Shown: piece after piece, positions 1-8,988 of the stretch | Numbering within the stretch: position 1 is the first letter of the stretch | Layout of the letters: each line of letters begins with the position of its first letter | Source of the DNA: Flavivirga rizhaonensis | GTDB lineage: Bacteria > Bacteroidota > Bacteroidia > Flavobacteriales > Flavobacteriaceae | NCBI RefSeq assembly: GCF_004791695.1 | Contig: NZ_SRSO01000017.1 | Location: 1-64,000 of the forward strand | Direction of reading: 5' to 3' | DNA: 64,000 bases | Notes under the pieces: model-generated | Databases searched by the model: none | Told to the model about the DNA's origin: nothing | Seen by the model: the letters and a program-made list of their open reading frames with translations, nothing else | Made by a program: the position numbers and the translations under genes

Positions 1-384
1 CACCTTGTCCCCATTAAGCCCAATAGATCTAATCATAGAAATAAAACAAAACGAATCACCAAAAAGCATAAAGTAACTAAAAATCAACGAGATGCTATTT
101 GATGAATCCTTAACTTAATAGCATTGAACTTAGGCTATGCTTTATTTTTATATTTTGTATAAAGCAAAAAATCATTATTTTATTTTACTGTAATTCCAAA
201 CAAGAAATGGTATAAAGTCTAAACCTATTGAAATTTGAGGTCATTTAAAAACCTCTGGACTTTAGTTCATACTAAGCATAGCTGAAGTACTAGAGTAGAC
301 ATGTCTCTGAATATAGGTAGTTAATAATAGTGATTACTTATGTATAAATCACGTTACATTAAGATTGCCAGAATATACAATCAA
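1..384. other. Stretch without a supported gene at the window edge
   Basis: No gene could be supported here. A short open minus-strand frame (about 34 codons, with an ATG near base 70) runs off the left edge, and an unrelated plus-strand frame is open to a stop at 100-102. Neither resembles a family I recognise. The rest is AT-rich with many stops. The downstream end of the MlaFE-like operon lies at 385, so a terminator might be expected here, but I see no strong hairpin followed by a T tract. Confidence 0.4.
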
Positions 385-1152
385 TTACTGTTTCTCCTCA
401 ATATACATCTGACGTACTTTTTTCATAAGTTCAGAAGAATAAACAAAGTCTGTAACCACTTCATTATCTGTTTTGAAAATGGTTTTATTAGAACCTTCCC
501 AGGCTTTTAGTCCATCTTTTAAAAACACAATTTTTTCACCAATCTCCATAACAGAATTCATGTCATGCGAATTAATTACAGTTGTAATTTGGTACTCATC
601 GGTAATCTCCTGAATAAGATTGTCTATAACAATAGCAGTCTTAGGGTCTAACCCAGAATTAGGCTCATCACAAAATAAATATTTAGGATTGTTTACTATG
701 GCTCTAGCTATAGCAACCCGTTTTTGCATACCTCCAGAGGCCTCACTAGGCATTTTATTATGGGCTTCGTCTAAATTAACACGTTTTAAAACAAAATCGA
801 CACGGTCTTCCATTTCACTTTTGCTTTGTTCAGTAAACATTTGCAGAGGAAACATAACATTTTCTGCAATGGTCATTGAATCAAATAAAGCACTCCCTTG
901 AAATACCATACCAATTTCAGCGCGTAGATTACGCTTTTCATCTTCGGTTAATTGCGAAAATATTTTTCCATCATACGAGATAGAACCTTCTTCATAATCA
1001 AAAAGACCCAATAAGCATTTAAGAAAAACAGTTTTTCCAGAACCACTTTGCCCAATAATAAGGTTGGTTTTTCCTTTTTCAAAAGTTGTGCTAATGCCTT
1101 TTAAAACTTCAACACCACTAAACGATTTATGTAAATTTTTTACCTCTATCAT
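385..1152 (-). CDS. MlaF-like ABC transporter ATP-binding protein
   Basis: This 255-residue protein is a cytoplasmic ABC ATPase that would energise lipid movement between the membranes with the MlaE-like permease encoded just upstream. Visible motifs are Walker A GQSGSGKT at residues 34-41, the ABC signature SGGMQKR at about 139-145, Walker B YLFCDEP at about 158-164 and the H-loop histidine near 196. The signature with Met-Gln (SGGMQKR) is typical of the Mla/Ttg2A branch. Its ATG overlaps the permease stop codon by four bases (ATGA), so the two are translationally coupled. No MlaD-type substrate-binding gene is adjacent, so the pair may act with a partner encoded elsewhere. The family call is firm; the phospholipid substrate is inferred from the family. 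Confidence 0.9.
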   Translation of the reverse strand: MIEVKNLHKSFSGVEVLKGISTTFEKGKTNLIIGQSGSGKTVFLKCLLGLFDYEEGSISYDGKIFSQLTEDEKRNLRAEIGMVFQGSALFDSMTIAENVMFPLQMFTEQSKSEMEDRVDFVLKRVNLDEAHNKMPSEASGGMQKRVAIARAIVNNPKYLFCDEPNSGLDPKTAIVIDNLIQEITDEYQITTVINSHDMNSVMEIGEKIVFLKDGLKAWEGSNKTIFKTDNEVVTDFVYSSELMKKVRQMYIEEKQ

Positions 1153-1889
1153 GAGCCTAGCATCATATCAGTTAATATATAATTTAACAGGATTATTACA
1201 ACCGATGTCCAAACAAAAGACGTTGTGCTCGCTTTACCAACCTCAAGAGCACCGCCTTTCATGTAATAGCCATGAAATGAAGGGATTGTGGCAAGAATAA
1301 AAGCAAATACAAAAGTCTTTATAAAAGAATAAATTATATGAAAAGCTTCAAAATCGGTTTGGATTCCTAAAACATAATCCTCTAATGATGTGTAACCACC
1401 AAAAACACATGCGGCCATACCACCAAGTATCCCTAAAAACATCCCTATAGCAATAGCAAAAGGGTATAAAAGTAATGCAATTGTTTTGGGGAGAACTAGA
1501 TAATTTAATGAGTTTATACCCATAACTTCTAAAGCATCTATTTGTTCGGTAACACGCATTGTACCTATGCTAGACGTTATAAAAGAACCAACTTTTCCAG
1601 CCATTATTATAGAGGTAAAGGTAGGAGCAAATTCTAGTATAATAGATTGTTTGGTAGCAAATCCAACTAAATATTTAGGAATAAGAGGGTTGTTTATATT
1701 CAAGGCGGTTTGAATCGTTATAACACCACCAACAAAAAAGGAAATAAATGCTATAATACCGAGCGAACCTATAACCAAATCATCAATATCTTTAAATATT
1801 AATTTTTTCATCACAGACCATTTAGTTGGCTTGCGAAACATCTCAACTATCATTAAAAAATAAGCACCAATGTTATGAAGGTATGTCAT
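1149..1889 (-). CDS. MlaE-like ABC transporter permease
   Basis: This 246-residue inner-membrane protein belongs to the MlaE/YrbE permease family, which forms the membrane core of lipid-trafficking ABC systems. The sequence shows an amphipathic N-terminus followed by several hydrophobic segments, and the family-typical stretch around TSSIGTMRVTEQIDALEVMG, which lies at the ATPase contact region. It is the first gene of a two-gene unit with the ATPase at 385-1152, overlapping by ATGA. It is divergent from the phosphatase gene starting at 2000. A possible -7 box with one mismatch (TActTTAG) lies upstream on the minus strand. Confidence in the family is high; the cargo is not visible in the sequence. 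Confidence 0.9.
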   Translation of the reverse strand: MTYLHNIGAYFLMIVEMFRKPTKWSVMKKLIFKDIDDLVIGSLGIIAFISFFVGGVITIQTALNINNPLIPKYLVGFATKQSIILEFAPTFTSIIMAGKVGSFITSSIGTMRVTEQIDALEVMGINSLNYLVLPKTIALLLYPFAIAIGMFLGILGGMAACVFGGYTSLEDYVLGIQTDFEAFHIIYSFIKTFVFAFILATIPSFHGYYMKGGALEVGKASTTSFVWTSVVIILLNYILTDMMLGS

Positions 1890-1970
1890 ATAAAAATTTG
1901 TTAGTGCTAAAGTAAAAAAAAGTTAATGGTATTTAACCTTAATTTTAAGTTTTTGATGTTTTAAAATCCT

Positions 1971-1978
1971 TATTTTTG
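1971..1978 (+). promoter_or_regulatory. -7 promoter box of the PafA-like gene
   Basis: The sequence TATTTTTG matches the Bacteroidota -7 consensus TAnnTTTG exactly. A TTG at 1953-1955 lies 15 nt upstream, slightly closer than the usual 17-23 nt, so the -33 element is uncertain. The box contains the TTG that would otherwise look like a start codon at 1976. It therefore argues for translation from the ATG at 2000. Confidence 0.6.
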
Positions 1979-1999
1979 AACATTAAAAATAAAATCCTT

Positions 2000-3664
2000 A
2001 TGATAAAAAATATATTTTTACCCCTCTTAGTTTTATTTTTTTCTATGTTTTGTAAAGCACAAAACACTAAAAAAGAAAACATTGTTACTAATGCTGTAAT
2101 TGAGTCCAACCCAAAATTAGTTGTAGGCATTGTAGTAGACCAAATGCGATATGATTACTTAACACGATTTTATAATAAATTTGGTGAAGGTGGTTTTAAA
2201 CGTATGATAAATGAAGGTTTTAATTGTAAAAACAATCATTTTAATTATATACCAACCTCTACAGGGCCAGGTCATACGTCCATTTATACAGGAACAACTC
2301 CAAAGTATCATGGTATTATTGGAAATAATTGGTATGATAAAGAAATAAAAGGAATGGTGTATTGTGCAGGAGATAGTTCTGTGCAATCTGTTGGTACTAA
2401 AAATACAACAGGTCAAATGTCCCCTCACAGAATGAAAACATCAACATTTCCTGATGAGAATAGATTGTTTACTCAAATGAGAGGTAAAACTATTGGTATT
2501 TCAATTAAAGATAGAGGCGCTGTTTTACCTGCAGGCCATACGGCTAATGCGGCTTATTGGTTTCATGGTAAGGATGAAGGTCATTGGATTTCAAGTTCAT
2601 TTTATATGAATGACCTACCAGATTGGGTTATAGATTTTAATACCTCTAAAGCAGCAGAATCTTATTTTAAAGTTTGGAATACTTTATATGACATTGATTC
2701 GTACGTAGAAAGTGGAAGCGATTTGAATACATTTGAGGGTGGATTTAAAGGAAAAGAAACGGCAACGTTTCCTTATGATTTAAAAGCATTAAAAAAAGAA
2801 AATGGAGGCTTTGATATTTTAAAATCTACGGCCTATGGTAATAGTTTAACTACAGATTTCGCTCTGGCAGCATTGGATGGAGAACAATTAGGTAAAGATG
2901 CCATCACAGATGTTTTAGCAATTAGTTATTCTAGTACAGATTATATTGGACATAATTTTGGCGTAAATTCAAAAGAAATTGAAGACACTTATCTACGATT
3001 AGATAAGGATTTAGAAAGGCTGTTCACGATTCTTGATTCCAAAGTAGGAAAAGGGGTGTACACAGTGTTTTTAACAGCAGACCATGGAGCAGTGGACGTA
3101 CCTGCGTATTTACAGTCTGTTAAAATTCCAGCAGGATATTTAAAGAATTCCGAACGCAAAGAAAAATTTCAAAAATTTCTAATAGATACTTATGGAACCA
3201 CAGATATTCTAGAAAATATTAGTAATAATCAAATGTTCTTAAACAGAGAAAAAATTAAAGCATTAGGGCTAGATTTAGATGATGTTCAAGAAGCTATTGT
3301 AAATGAACAGATTACTTATAAAAACATTTCAAAAGCTTATACAGCAACGACTATGAGTTCGGTTGATTTTACTACTGGAATTGAAGTTTTATTACAAAAT
3401 GGGTTTAATCAAAAACGATCAGGTGATATTTTATTGGTAGATGACCCTGCCTATGTCTCTTATCGAAAAACAGGATCTACACATGGTAGTGGTTTAAATT
3501 ACGATACGCATGTACCACTTTTATTTTTCGGAAAAGGTATAAAAAAGGGGCAGACCTATCAAAAAACAGCAATAACAGATATTGCTCCAACCATGTCTGC
3601 ACTTTTAAGTATTAGTTTTCCAAATGGAACGACTGGACAACCACTAGAGTTTGTTTTAGATTAA
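2000..3664 (+). CDS. PafA-like alkaline phosphatase
   Basis: This 554-residue enzyme is a periplasmic metal-dependent phosphomonoesterase of the alkaline phosphatase superfamily, like Flavobacterium PafA. The N-terminus MIKNIFLPLLVLFFSMFCKA is a signal peptide. Metal- and nucleophile-site signatures are visible: VVDQMRYD near the N-terminus, PTSTGPGHTSIYTG carrying the nucleophile Thr/Ser, DYIGH, TADHGA and a late DTHVPL histidine. I chose the ATG at 2000 because an upstream in-frame TTG at 1976 is part of a perfect -7 promoter box and would precede the transcript start. The nuclease gene begins two bases after its stop. Together the pair suggests scavenging of phosphate from organic esters and nucleic acids; no Pho box was identified. 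Confidence 0.88.
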   Translation: MIKNIFLPLLVLFFSMFCKAQNTKKENIVTNAVIESNPKLVVGIVVDQMRYDYLTRFYNKFGEGGFKRMINEGFNCKNNHFNYIPTSTGPGHTSIYTGTTPKYHGIIGNNWYDKEIKGMVYCAGDSSVQSVGTKNTTGQMSPHRMKTSTFPDENRLFTQMRGKTIGISIKDRGAVLPAGHTANAAYWFHGKDEGHWISSSFYMNDLPDWVIDFNTSKAAESYFKVWNTLYDIDSYVESGSDLNTFEGGFKGKETATFPYDLKALKKENGGFDILKSTAYGNSLTTDFALAALDGEQLGKDAITDVLAISYSSTDYIGHNFGVNSKEIEDTYLRLDKDLERLFTILDSKVGKGVYTVFLTADHGAVDVPAYLQSVKIPAGYLKNSERKEKFQKFLIDTYGTTDILENISNNQMFLNREKIKALGLDLDDVQEAIVNEQITYKNISKAYTATTMSSVDFTTGIEVLLQNGFNQKRSGDILLVDDPAYVSYRKTGSTHGSGLNYDTHVPLLFFGKGIKKGQTYQKTAITDIAPTMSALLSISFPNGTTGQPLEFVLD

Positions 3665-3666
3665 GT

Positions 3667-4479
3667 ATGAATAAAAAGACAATTTACTCACTAATAGCAA
3701 TTCTTATTGTTTTTGGAATATATGGCTACGAGTATTTTTTAGAAGAAGAAGAAGAAACGATTCAGATTGTTGGAACAGGTAAAGAAGTTAAAAATAACAC
3801 AAATGAATATTTTTTACCTACAAGTACGACAGGTCAAATAATTCATCATGAAGGGTATTCACTGTCTTATAGTGAACCACATGAACAGGCAGAGTGGGTT
3901 GCTTATGAATTAAAAAAAGCCCATTTGTCAAATAGTAATTTTAAACGTCCTTATTTTGAAATAGACAAAGCGGTAAAAACAGGTGCGGCACATTGGAGAA
4001 ATTACAAAAATTCTGGATATGACCGCGGACATCTGTGTCCGGCTGGGGATAAGCGATACAGTAAAATAGCTCATGATGAAACATTTTTAACAAGTAATAT
4101 TAGCCCACAAGAGCACCAATTTAATTCTGGTATTTGGAATAAACTTGAACAGAAAGTACGTTATTGGGCAAGGAAGTATGATGGTGTTTTTGTAGTTACT
4201 GGAGGTGTTTTAAAAGGGCAAATGGATGCTATAGGTGATGATGAAGTCTCTGTTCCAAATCAATTCTATAAAATATTGATAGATAATAATTCTGGTAAAA
4301 CAAAGATGATAGCATTTTTAATGCCACATAAAAAATCGGATGAGCCATTATATGAATTTGTTGTTTCTGTAGATACTATTGAAGCTTTAACAGGAATAGA
4401 TTTCTTTCCCCAATTAGATGATACTTTAGAAACTCAACTTGAATCTTCAAGTAGTTATAAAGACTGGAGTTTTAACTGA
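3667..4479 (+). CDS. DNA/RNA non-specific endonuclease, membrane-anchored or secreted
   Basis: The 270-residue product is a NucA/EndA-type nuclease that cuts DNA and RNA without sequence preference. Residues 6-20 form one hydrophobic segment (signal anchor), followed by an acidic stretch EEEEE. The catalytic DRGH motif is at 119-122, with His122 the expected general base, and the downstream TSNISPQEHQFNSGIWNKLE holds the metal-binding asparagine. The gene starts two bases after the phosphatase stop, so both should be on one mRNA. The pairing suggests extracellular nucleic acid degradation coupled to phosphate release. The family is clear; whether it is released or stays anchored cannot be seen. 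Confidence 0.9.
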   Translation: MNKKTIYSLIAILIVFGIYGYEYFLEEEEETIQIVGTGKEVKNNTNEYFLPTSTTGQIIHHEGYSLSYSEPHEQAEWVAYELKKAHLSNSNFKRPYFEIDKAVKTGAAHWRNYKNSGYDRGHLCPAGDKRYSKIAHDETFLTSNISPQEHQFNSGIWNKLEQKVRYWARKYDGVFVVTGGVLKGQMDAIGDDEVSVPNQFYKILIDNNSGKTKMIAFLMPHKKSDEPLYEFVVSVDTIEALTGIDFFPQLDDTLETQLESSSSYKDWSFN

Positions 4480-4487
4480 CGAGAAAG

Positions 4488-4549
4488 TGTCATTAAGAAC
4501 GAAGTGAAGAATCTTTTTGTAATGAGATGCTTCGATTGTACTCATGACA
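4488..4549. repeat. Structured intergenic repeat, TGTCAT...ATGACA family (copy 1)
   Basis: This 62-bp block lies between two convergent genes. It begins TGTCAT-taa-GAACGAAGT and ends ATGACA, so the ends are inverted. The copy at 16378 begins TGTCAT-ccc-GAACGAAGT, the same frame with different central triplets. The internal sequence GAAGTGAAGAATC and the later GATGCTTC can pair partly. It is probably a degenerate member of a dispersed palindromic repeat and may also serve as a transcription end for the flanking convergent genes. Confidence 0.55.
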
Positions 4550-4551
4550 TT

Positions 4552-5400
4552 TTATTTAAACTTACCGAGTACCCCTTTCCAACGTAAATTACGAATAAAT
4601 ATCCCTTCTTCCTCTGACACCAAATATGAAACTTTACTTTTTTTAGCTTTTAAATAGCCAGACATATAATCTTTAAACAAAGTAAAGCTTCTCTTTTTGT
4701 AAGCTAATTTCATAGCCGAAATCAGAGTAATCATAAATCCATAGCGCATTTTGTACATAGCTTCTCCCTGTAAATATTTTGAAGCTTTACTATAACTTAC
4801 GCCAGTTGGTTTTAGGTGTTTAACTTTTAAAGATTCATCAGTTAAAATGTCCCAATTATAAAATTTAGCTAATAATTCATCAACAGTATCCCAGCCCATT
4901 GAGGGCTTTAGTTTTCCTATTTGAAGAAAGCACTCTTTTCTATAAGCTTTTAATGCGCCGCGAATATGGTCTTTTCGTGTTAAGTTTTCTAATACCCAAT
5001 TATTATGCGTTTCTATATAGCAAAAGCCAGAAACCATACCTAGTTTTTTATTGCTTTTATAGTGATTAGATAGTTGTTCTAAATAATTATTTGGAAAAAT
5101 TAAATCGGCATCGAACTTGCAAATCACATCATAGTTATCATCTAAAGTTCCATAGCCTTTATAAAAGGCATTGATTATTTTTGATCCTGGTAAATGTTGA
5201 TCTGATGATTTAGAATTTATTAAGTGAACCCAATGATATTTTTCGGTATAAACTTCAACAATATCTTGTGTTTTATCAGTAGAATTATCATTAACAACTA
5301 CAATACGCTTTGGTTTTAAAGATTGATTAACCAAAGAGTCTAAAGTAGCCCCAATAGAGCTTTGCTCGTTATGGGCAGGAATGATTATGTAAAAATTCAT
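4552..5400 (-). CDS. Family 2 glycosyltransferase
   Basis: This 282-residue protein is a GT-A fold glycosyltransferase. It starts with the classic nucleotide-sugar motif IIIPAHNEQSSIGATLDSL, followed by VVVNDNSTDKT. The acidic metal-binding site is KFDADLIFP. There is no obvious membrane anchor, so it is likely cytoplasmic and peripheral to the membrane. It is divergent from a second glycosyltransferase gene at 5448 with less than 50 bp between the starts, so the two promoters overlap. The flippase two genes away points to surface polysaccharide or glycolipid assembly. The donor and acceptor cannot be read from the sequence. Confidence 0.85.
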   Translation of the reverse strand: MNFYIIIPAHNEQSSIGATLDSLVNQSLKPKRIVVVNDNSTDKTQDIVEVYTEKYHWVHLINSKSSDQHLPGSKIINAFYKGYGTLDDNYDVICKFDADLIFPNNYLEQLSNHYKSNKKLGMVSGFCYIETHNNWVLENLTRKDHIRGALKAYRKECFLQIGKLKPSMGWDTVDELLAKFYNWDILTDESLKVKHLKPTGVSYSKASKYLQGEAMYKMRYGFMITLISAMKLAYKKRSFTLFKDYMSGYLKAKKSKVSYLVSEEEGIFIRNLRWKGVLGKFK

Positions 5401-5430
5401 AGATCTAGTTAATTAACTTACAAATATCTT

Positions 5431-5438
5431 TATTTTTG
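5431..5438 (+). promoter_or_regulatory. -7 promoter box of the glycosyltransferase-flippase unit
   Basis: TATTTTTG matches TAnnTTTG exactly and ends nine bases before the ATG at 5448. No TTG is present 17-23 nt upstream. The very short distance predicts a nearly leaderless mRNA. The TTG inside the box creates a spurious in-frame upstream start at 5436. Confidence 0.5.
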
Positions 5439-5447
5439 TTTTGTAAT

Positions 5448-6332
5448 ATGGATATTTTTGAAAAAAACATTTTCGTTGTTATTGTTTCCTATAACGGAGA
5501 AAAGTGGCTTGTTAAAAATTTAGAAAGTTTACAACAATCGCTATTCCCTATCAAAGTTATTGTAATTGATAATAGTTCTTCAGATAATACTGCTGAGATC
5601 GTAAAATCATTTCCTGATGTACAATTAATTTTAAGTAAAGAAAACCTAGGGTTTGGAAAAGCTAATAACTTAGGGATTAAAGCTTCATTAGAACAAGGTG
5701 CTGATTATGTTTTTCTTCTAAATCAAGACACATGGGTATATCCTGAAACTTTTGGAAATTTGATTAGAGTTGCTGAGCGTAATGAAAGTTATGGTATTTT
5801 AAGTCCACTTCATTTTTCAAGAGATGAAAATGTATTGGATGAAAATTTTGAAACCTATTGGAATAGAAAGACAGATACTATTTCAAAAAATATAGATGAA
5901 GTCCCTTTTGTAAATGCAGCAGCGTGGTTAATTTCTAAACAGGTAATTGAAAAAGTGGGATACTTTGAACCCATGTTTGATCACTATGGTGAAGATCGAA
6001 ATTATGTAGATAGAGTACGGTTTCATGGTTATAAAATTGTCATTGTAAAAGATGCTAAAATTTGTCATGATAGGGAGATTAGCAGGAATTTTAATAAAGA
6101 CAGTGTCCAGTCTAAATATAAGATTTTAGGAGACGTTTTAAACGTTAATTACTCCATATTTAAAGGGTATTTAAAAGGGCTACAATCTGTTTTTGGCTTA
6201 CCTAAATATTTTTATAAATATTATACTTTGCCCCAAATTTTACAACTATTTTTTAAGTTGAGTATCTATTATTTGGTAATAAAGGTGAATATATTCAGTA
6301 TTTTAAAAAAACGGGGAGGCTATAAAAGATGA
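5448..6332 (+). CDS. Family 2 glycosyltransferase (rhamnosyltransferase-like)
   Basis: The 294-residue product has the GT2 signature IFVVIVSYNGEKWLVKNLESL at the N-terminus, VIDNSSSDNT, and the DXD-type site NQDTWVYP. The arrangement ENLGFGKANNLGIKASLEQGADYVFLLNQD is typical of rhamnosyl-/WbbL-like enzymes, which add sugars to lipid-linked polysaccharide. The C-terminal 60 residues are hydrophobic and basic, suggesting membrane association. I chose ATG 5448 because the in-frame TTG at 5436 belongs to the -7 promoter box. The stop overlaps the start of the flippase gene (ATGA), so they are co-translated. The sugar specificity is unknown. Confidence 0.85.
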   Translation: MDIFEKNIFVVIVSYNGEKWLVKNLESLQQSLFPIKVIVIDNSSSDNTAEIVKSFPDVQLILSKENLGFGKANNLGIKASLEQGADYVFLLNQDTWVYPETFGNLIRVAERNESYGILSPLHFSRDENVLDENFETYWNRKTDTISKNIDEVPFVNAAAWLISKQVIEKVGYFEPMFDHYGEDRNYVDRVRFHGYKIVIVKDAKICHDREISRNFNKDSVQSKYKILGDVLNVNYSIFKGYLKGLQSVFGLPKYFYKYYTLPQILQLFFKLSIYYLVIKVNIFSILKKRGGYKR

Positions 6333-7786
6333 AAAATAAAAGTGAACAAAAGCAAGTATTTTGGTTTACTATAATTAATTATTTAGGTATTGCTATTGGT
6401 ATTATATCTACAGTTTTTATATATCCTAAAGACAAGGAGTTTTTAGGGGTTTTTCGTTACATCTATGCCATTGCTGGATTGTTATTTCCAGTGATGATAT
6501 TTGGAGCTGGTCAAGCATTAATTAATTTTTATCCTATAGTTAGTAAGCATAATCAAAAGAAGTTATTCAAATATGGTATAGCGACCATATTTACAATAAG
6601 TTTTGTTCTTTTTTTGGGAGTGTTATTAGTGGATGCTTTTTTTACAATAGAAAATTATAAATATGTTTATTATGCCTTTCCTATAGGTGTATCATTAGCA
6701 TTCATAGAACTATTTAAACGTCAGGCAACAAACATTAATAAACTGTCTATACCTACCTTATTTGAAAAAATAATACCCAAAATAGCATTACCAGTAGTCT
6801 TTATTTTGCTACTGTCAGGATTTTTTGAAGTTGAAGGAGGCTTAGTCACTCTTGTTATTTCGTATTTTATCCTTTTGGGCTGCTTATCAATATATGTTTT
6901 TAATTATTATAGAGTTAATCTAGATTTTAGCTTTAAATCTCTCTTTTCTCAGGTATCTAAGAAGGGGTATTACAGGTATAGTTTTTATGCTTTTTTGGGG
7001 AGTTTTGGATCTTTTTTAGCATTTCGTCTAGATACATTAATGATCCCTGAATTTCTTTCTTTTGAAGCCAATGGGACATATAGTATTGGTGTTATTTTAG
7101 CTTCAGTAATAGCAATTCCAGCAACAGGAGTATTTTCAATTTATGCACCATTAGTCTCTAAATATATAAAGAATCAAGATATTGATATGCTAGGTAGGAA
7201 GTATGTTGAAAACGCTAAACTCTTATTTTTTGTTGGTGCCATTTTTTATGGTGCCATTGTTTTAGGTATAGATTCGTTTTTTAAGTTATTGCCAACGTAT
7301 GAGAAATTAGTTGATACCATACCTATTATCTTCATTCTGGGAGTTAATGTTTTATTTAATATGGCTACGGGCTTTAGCTCTGAGATTATTTCGTATTCTA
7401 AGTATTATAGGACTAACATTATTCTAGTCTTAATTTTAGTGATTTTAAATATTGGATTGAATTTATATGTCTTAATCCTAACAGATTATGGCATCATAGG
7501 AGTTGCTTGGGCTTCATTTATTGCCATGACAGCTTTTAATCTATTCAAGGTATTTTATATCTACAGTAAATTTAAAATATTACCTTTTGATAAAGGGTAT
7601 TTCCAGCTATTTGTAATAACTCTTTTTGTGGGTATGGTTTTTTATTGGATACCAGAAATGAAGAATAATGTTGCTAATATATTAGTGAAATCATGCGTTT
7701 TTATTTTAACAATGGTTTACATCGTTTTTAAGCTTAAGTTAGTCTATGCTCTGAATTATTGGATAGATAAAATTTTTAAAACCTAA
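6329..7786 (+). CDS. Polysaccharide flippase (Wzx/MATE-like, MVF superfamily)
   Basis: This 485-residue integral membrane protein has about 12-14 hydrophobic segments along its whole length. It matches the polysaccharide biosynthesis/oligosaccharide flippase type, which moves undecaprenyl-linked sugars across the inner membrane. The N-terminal motif NYLGIAIGIISTVFIYPKDKEFLGVFRYIYAIAG resembles the first helices of Wzx-like proteins, with the characteristic Gly-rich turn. It overlaps the preceding glycosyltransferase by four bases (ATGA). The pair, with the divergent glycosyltransferase at 4552, looks like a small glycan-assembly module rather than a full O-antigen cluster, because no polymerase or sugar-nucleotide genes are present. 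Confidence 0.82.
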   Translation: MKNKSEQKQVFWFTIINYLGIAIGIISTVFIYPKDKEFLGVFRYIYAIAGLLFPVMIFGAGQALINFYPIVSKHNQKKLFKYGIATIFTISFVLFLGVLLVDAFFTIENYKYVYYAFPIGVSLAFIELFKRQATNINKLSIPTLFEKIIPKIALPVVFILLLSGFFEVEGGLVTLVISYFILLGCLSIYVFNYYRVNLDFSFKSLFSQVSKKGYYRYSFYAFLGSFGSFLAFRLDTLMIPEFLSFEANGTYSIGVILASVIAIPATGVFSIYAPLVSKYIKNQDIDMLGRKYVENAKLLFFVGAIFYGAIVLGIDSFFKLLPTYEKLVDTIPIIFILGVNVLFNMATGFSSEIISYSKYYRTNIILVLILVILNIGLNLYVLILTDYGIIGVAWASFIAMTAFNLFKVFYIYSKFKILPFDKGYFQLFVITLFVGMVFYWIPEMKNNVANILVKSCVFILTMVYIVFKLKLVYALNYWIDKIFKT

Positions 7787-7816
7787 GCGTAAGACATGCT
7801 TTTGTTCTTACATTAA

Positions 7817-8875
7817 TTAATGTTTATAAACAATAGCATTAATATTCATACCGGCTCCAACACTTGCAAAAATAACAATATCTCCTTTACTTATTTTTTG
7901 ATTTTGCATATCTCCTTTTAATATCATGTCATATAAAGTAGGTATAGTTGCGACGCTCGAATTTCCTAATTTTCCGATGGTCATAGGCATAATATTTTCT
8001 GGCATATCTAAGCTATGTAATTTATAGAAACGCTTTACTATAGCTTCATCCATTTTTTCATTGGCTTGATGAATAAGTATTTTTTTTACATCTTTTATGT
8101 CAATACCACTTTTTTCAAGACATGATTTCATTGCTAAAGGAACGTTGTTTAATGCAAACTCGTAAATCTTCCTACCATACATTTTTATGTATCGACGCTT
8201 TTCATCTATATCATGGTTATTAGTTTCGCCAAAATAAATAAAATGCGCTTCATTTAATGTGAAGGTAGCTGTCTCATGAGCAATAATACCGCCAGATTCG
8301 TTAGTGTTTTCAATAACTACAGCTCCAGCACCATCGCTATAAATCATGGAGTCTCTATCGTGCTTATCAATGATCCGAGAAAGGGTTTCAGCACCAATAA
8401 CCAGACATTTTTTGGCAATACCAGATTTTATAAATGCATTTGCTTGAATAACACCTTCTATCCATCCGGGACAACCAAATAAAAGATCGTAACCAACGCA
8501 TTTTGAATTCTGAATTTTTAAAAGATGTTTTACTCTAGAAGCGATACTTGGTACCGTATCACTTTGCTCAGTATTGTGTTTAATATCACCGTAATTATGA
8601 GCAACAATAATATAGTCTAAATCTTCTTTATTGATTTGTGCGTTTTCAATAGCTTTTTCAGCAGCAAAGAAAGCGATATCAGATGTGTTTAAATCAGGCG
8701 TCACATAGCGTCTTTCGTTGATGCCTGTTATAGCTTTAAATTTTTCTACTATAACTTCATTTGGAGAATTAATAACAGAACCATCAGTATTTAAAAATTC
8801 ATGCTCATAAAAATCCTCATTCTTTTCAATAGTTTCTGGAATATAACTTCCTGTTCCTGTAATCTTAATATTCAT
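7817..8875 (-). CDS. 3-oxoacyl-ACP synthase III-like thiolase-fold enzyme
   Basis: The 352-residue protein has the complete FabH-type triad: Cys135 in LLFGCPGW, the histidine in ILIHQAN and the asparagine in GKLGNSSVAT. These condense an acyl-CoA or acyl-ACP starter with malonyl-ACP. It is longer and more divergent than housekeeping FabH (about 320-330 residues), with an insertion near residues 24-40 and an altered motif around the active-site cysteine. It could be a secondary KAS III for special lipid or polyketide starters rather than the main fatty acid enzyme. It lies downstream of gcvP on the same strand with a 113-bp gap. The catalytic family is sure; the substrate is unknown. Confidence 0.85.
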   Translation of the reverse strand: MNIKITGTGSYIPETIEKNEDFYEHEFLNTDGSVINSPNEVIVEKFKAITGINERRYVTPDLNTSDIAFFAAEKAIENAQINKEDLDYIIVAHNYGDIKHNTEQSDTVPSIASRVKHLLKIQNSKCVGYDLLFGCPGWIEGVIQANAFIKSGIAKKCLVIGAETLSRIIDKHDRDSMIYSDGAGAVVIENTNESGGIIAHETATFTLNEAHFIYFGETNNHDIDEKRRYIKMYGRKIYEFALNNVPLAMKSCLEKSGIDIKDVKKILIHQANEKMDEAIVKRFYKLHSLDMPENIMPMTIGKLGNSSVATIPTLYDMILKGDMQNQKISKGDIVIFASVGAGMNINAIVYKH

Positions 8876-8988
8876 GAGAGAAAAATTTGCCTTTAATGAT
8901 TCATGACAATAGTTGCCGAAACAAGTTACTTATTTTTAATTAAAGACAAATTTTGTTTTATATTAATTTACGATGTTCAAAAGACCAA

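Noticed and set aside
1..102. Short open frames on both strands at the left edge
   Set aside because: Each is about 33 codons with no recognisable family; the frames could be chance in AT-rich DNA, and the window edge hides any further evidence.
1976..1999. In-frame TTG start 24 bases before the phosphatase ATG
   Set aside because: The TTG is the end of a perfect -7 box (1971-1978), so it would precede the transcript start; the signal peptide begins at the ATG at 2000.
8276..8482. Open frame antisense to the ketoacyl synthase gene
   Set aside because: It is a shadow of a well-supported gene with catalytic motifs on the opposite strand.
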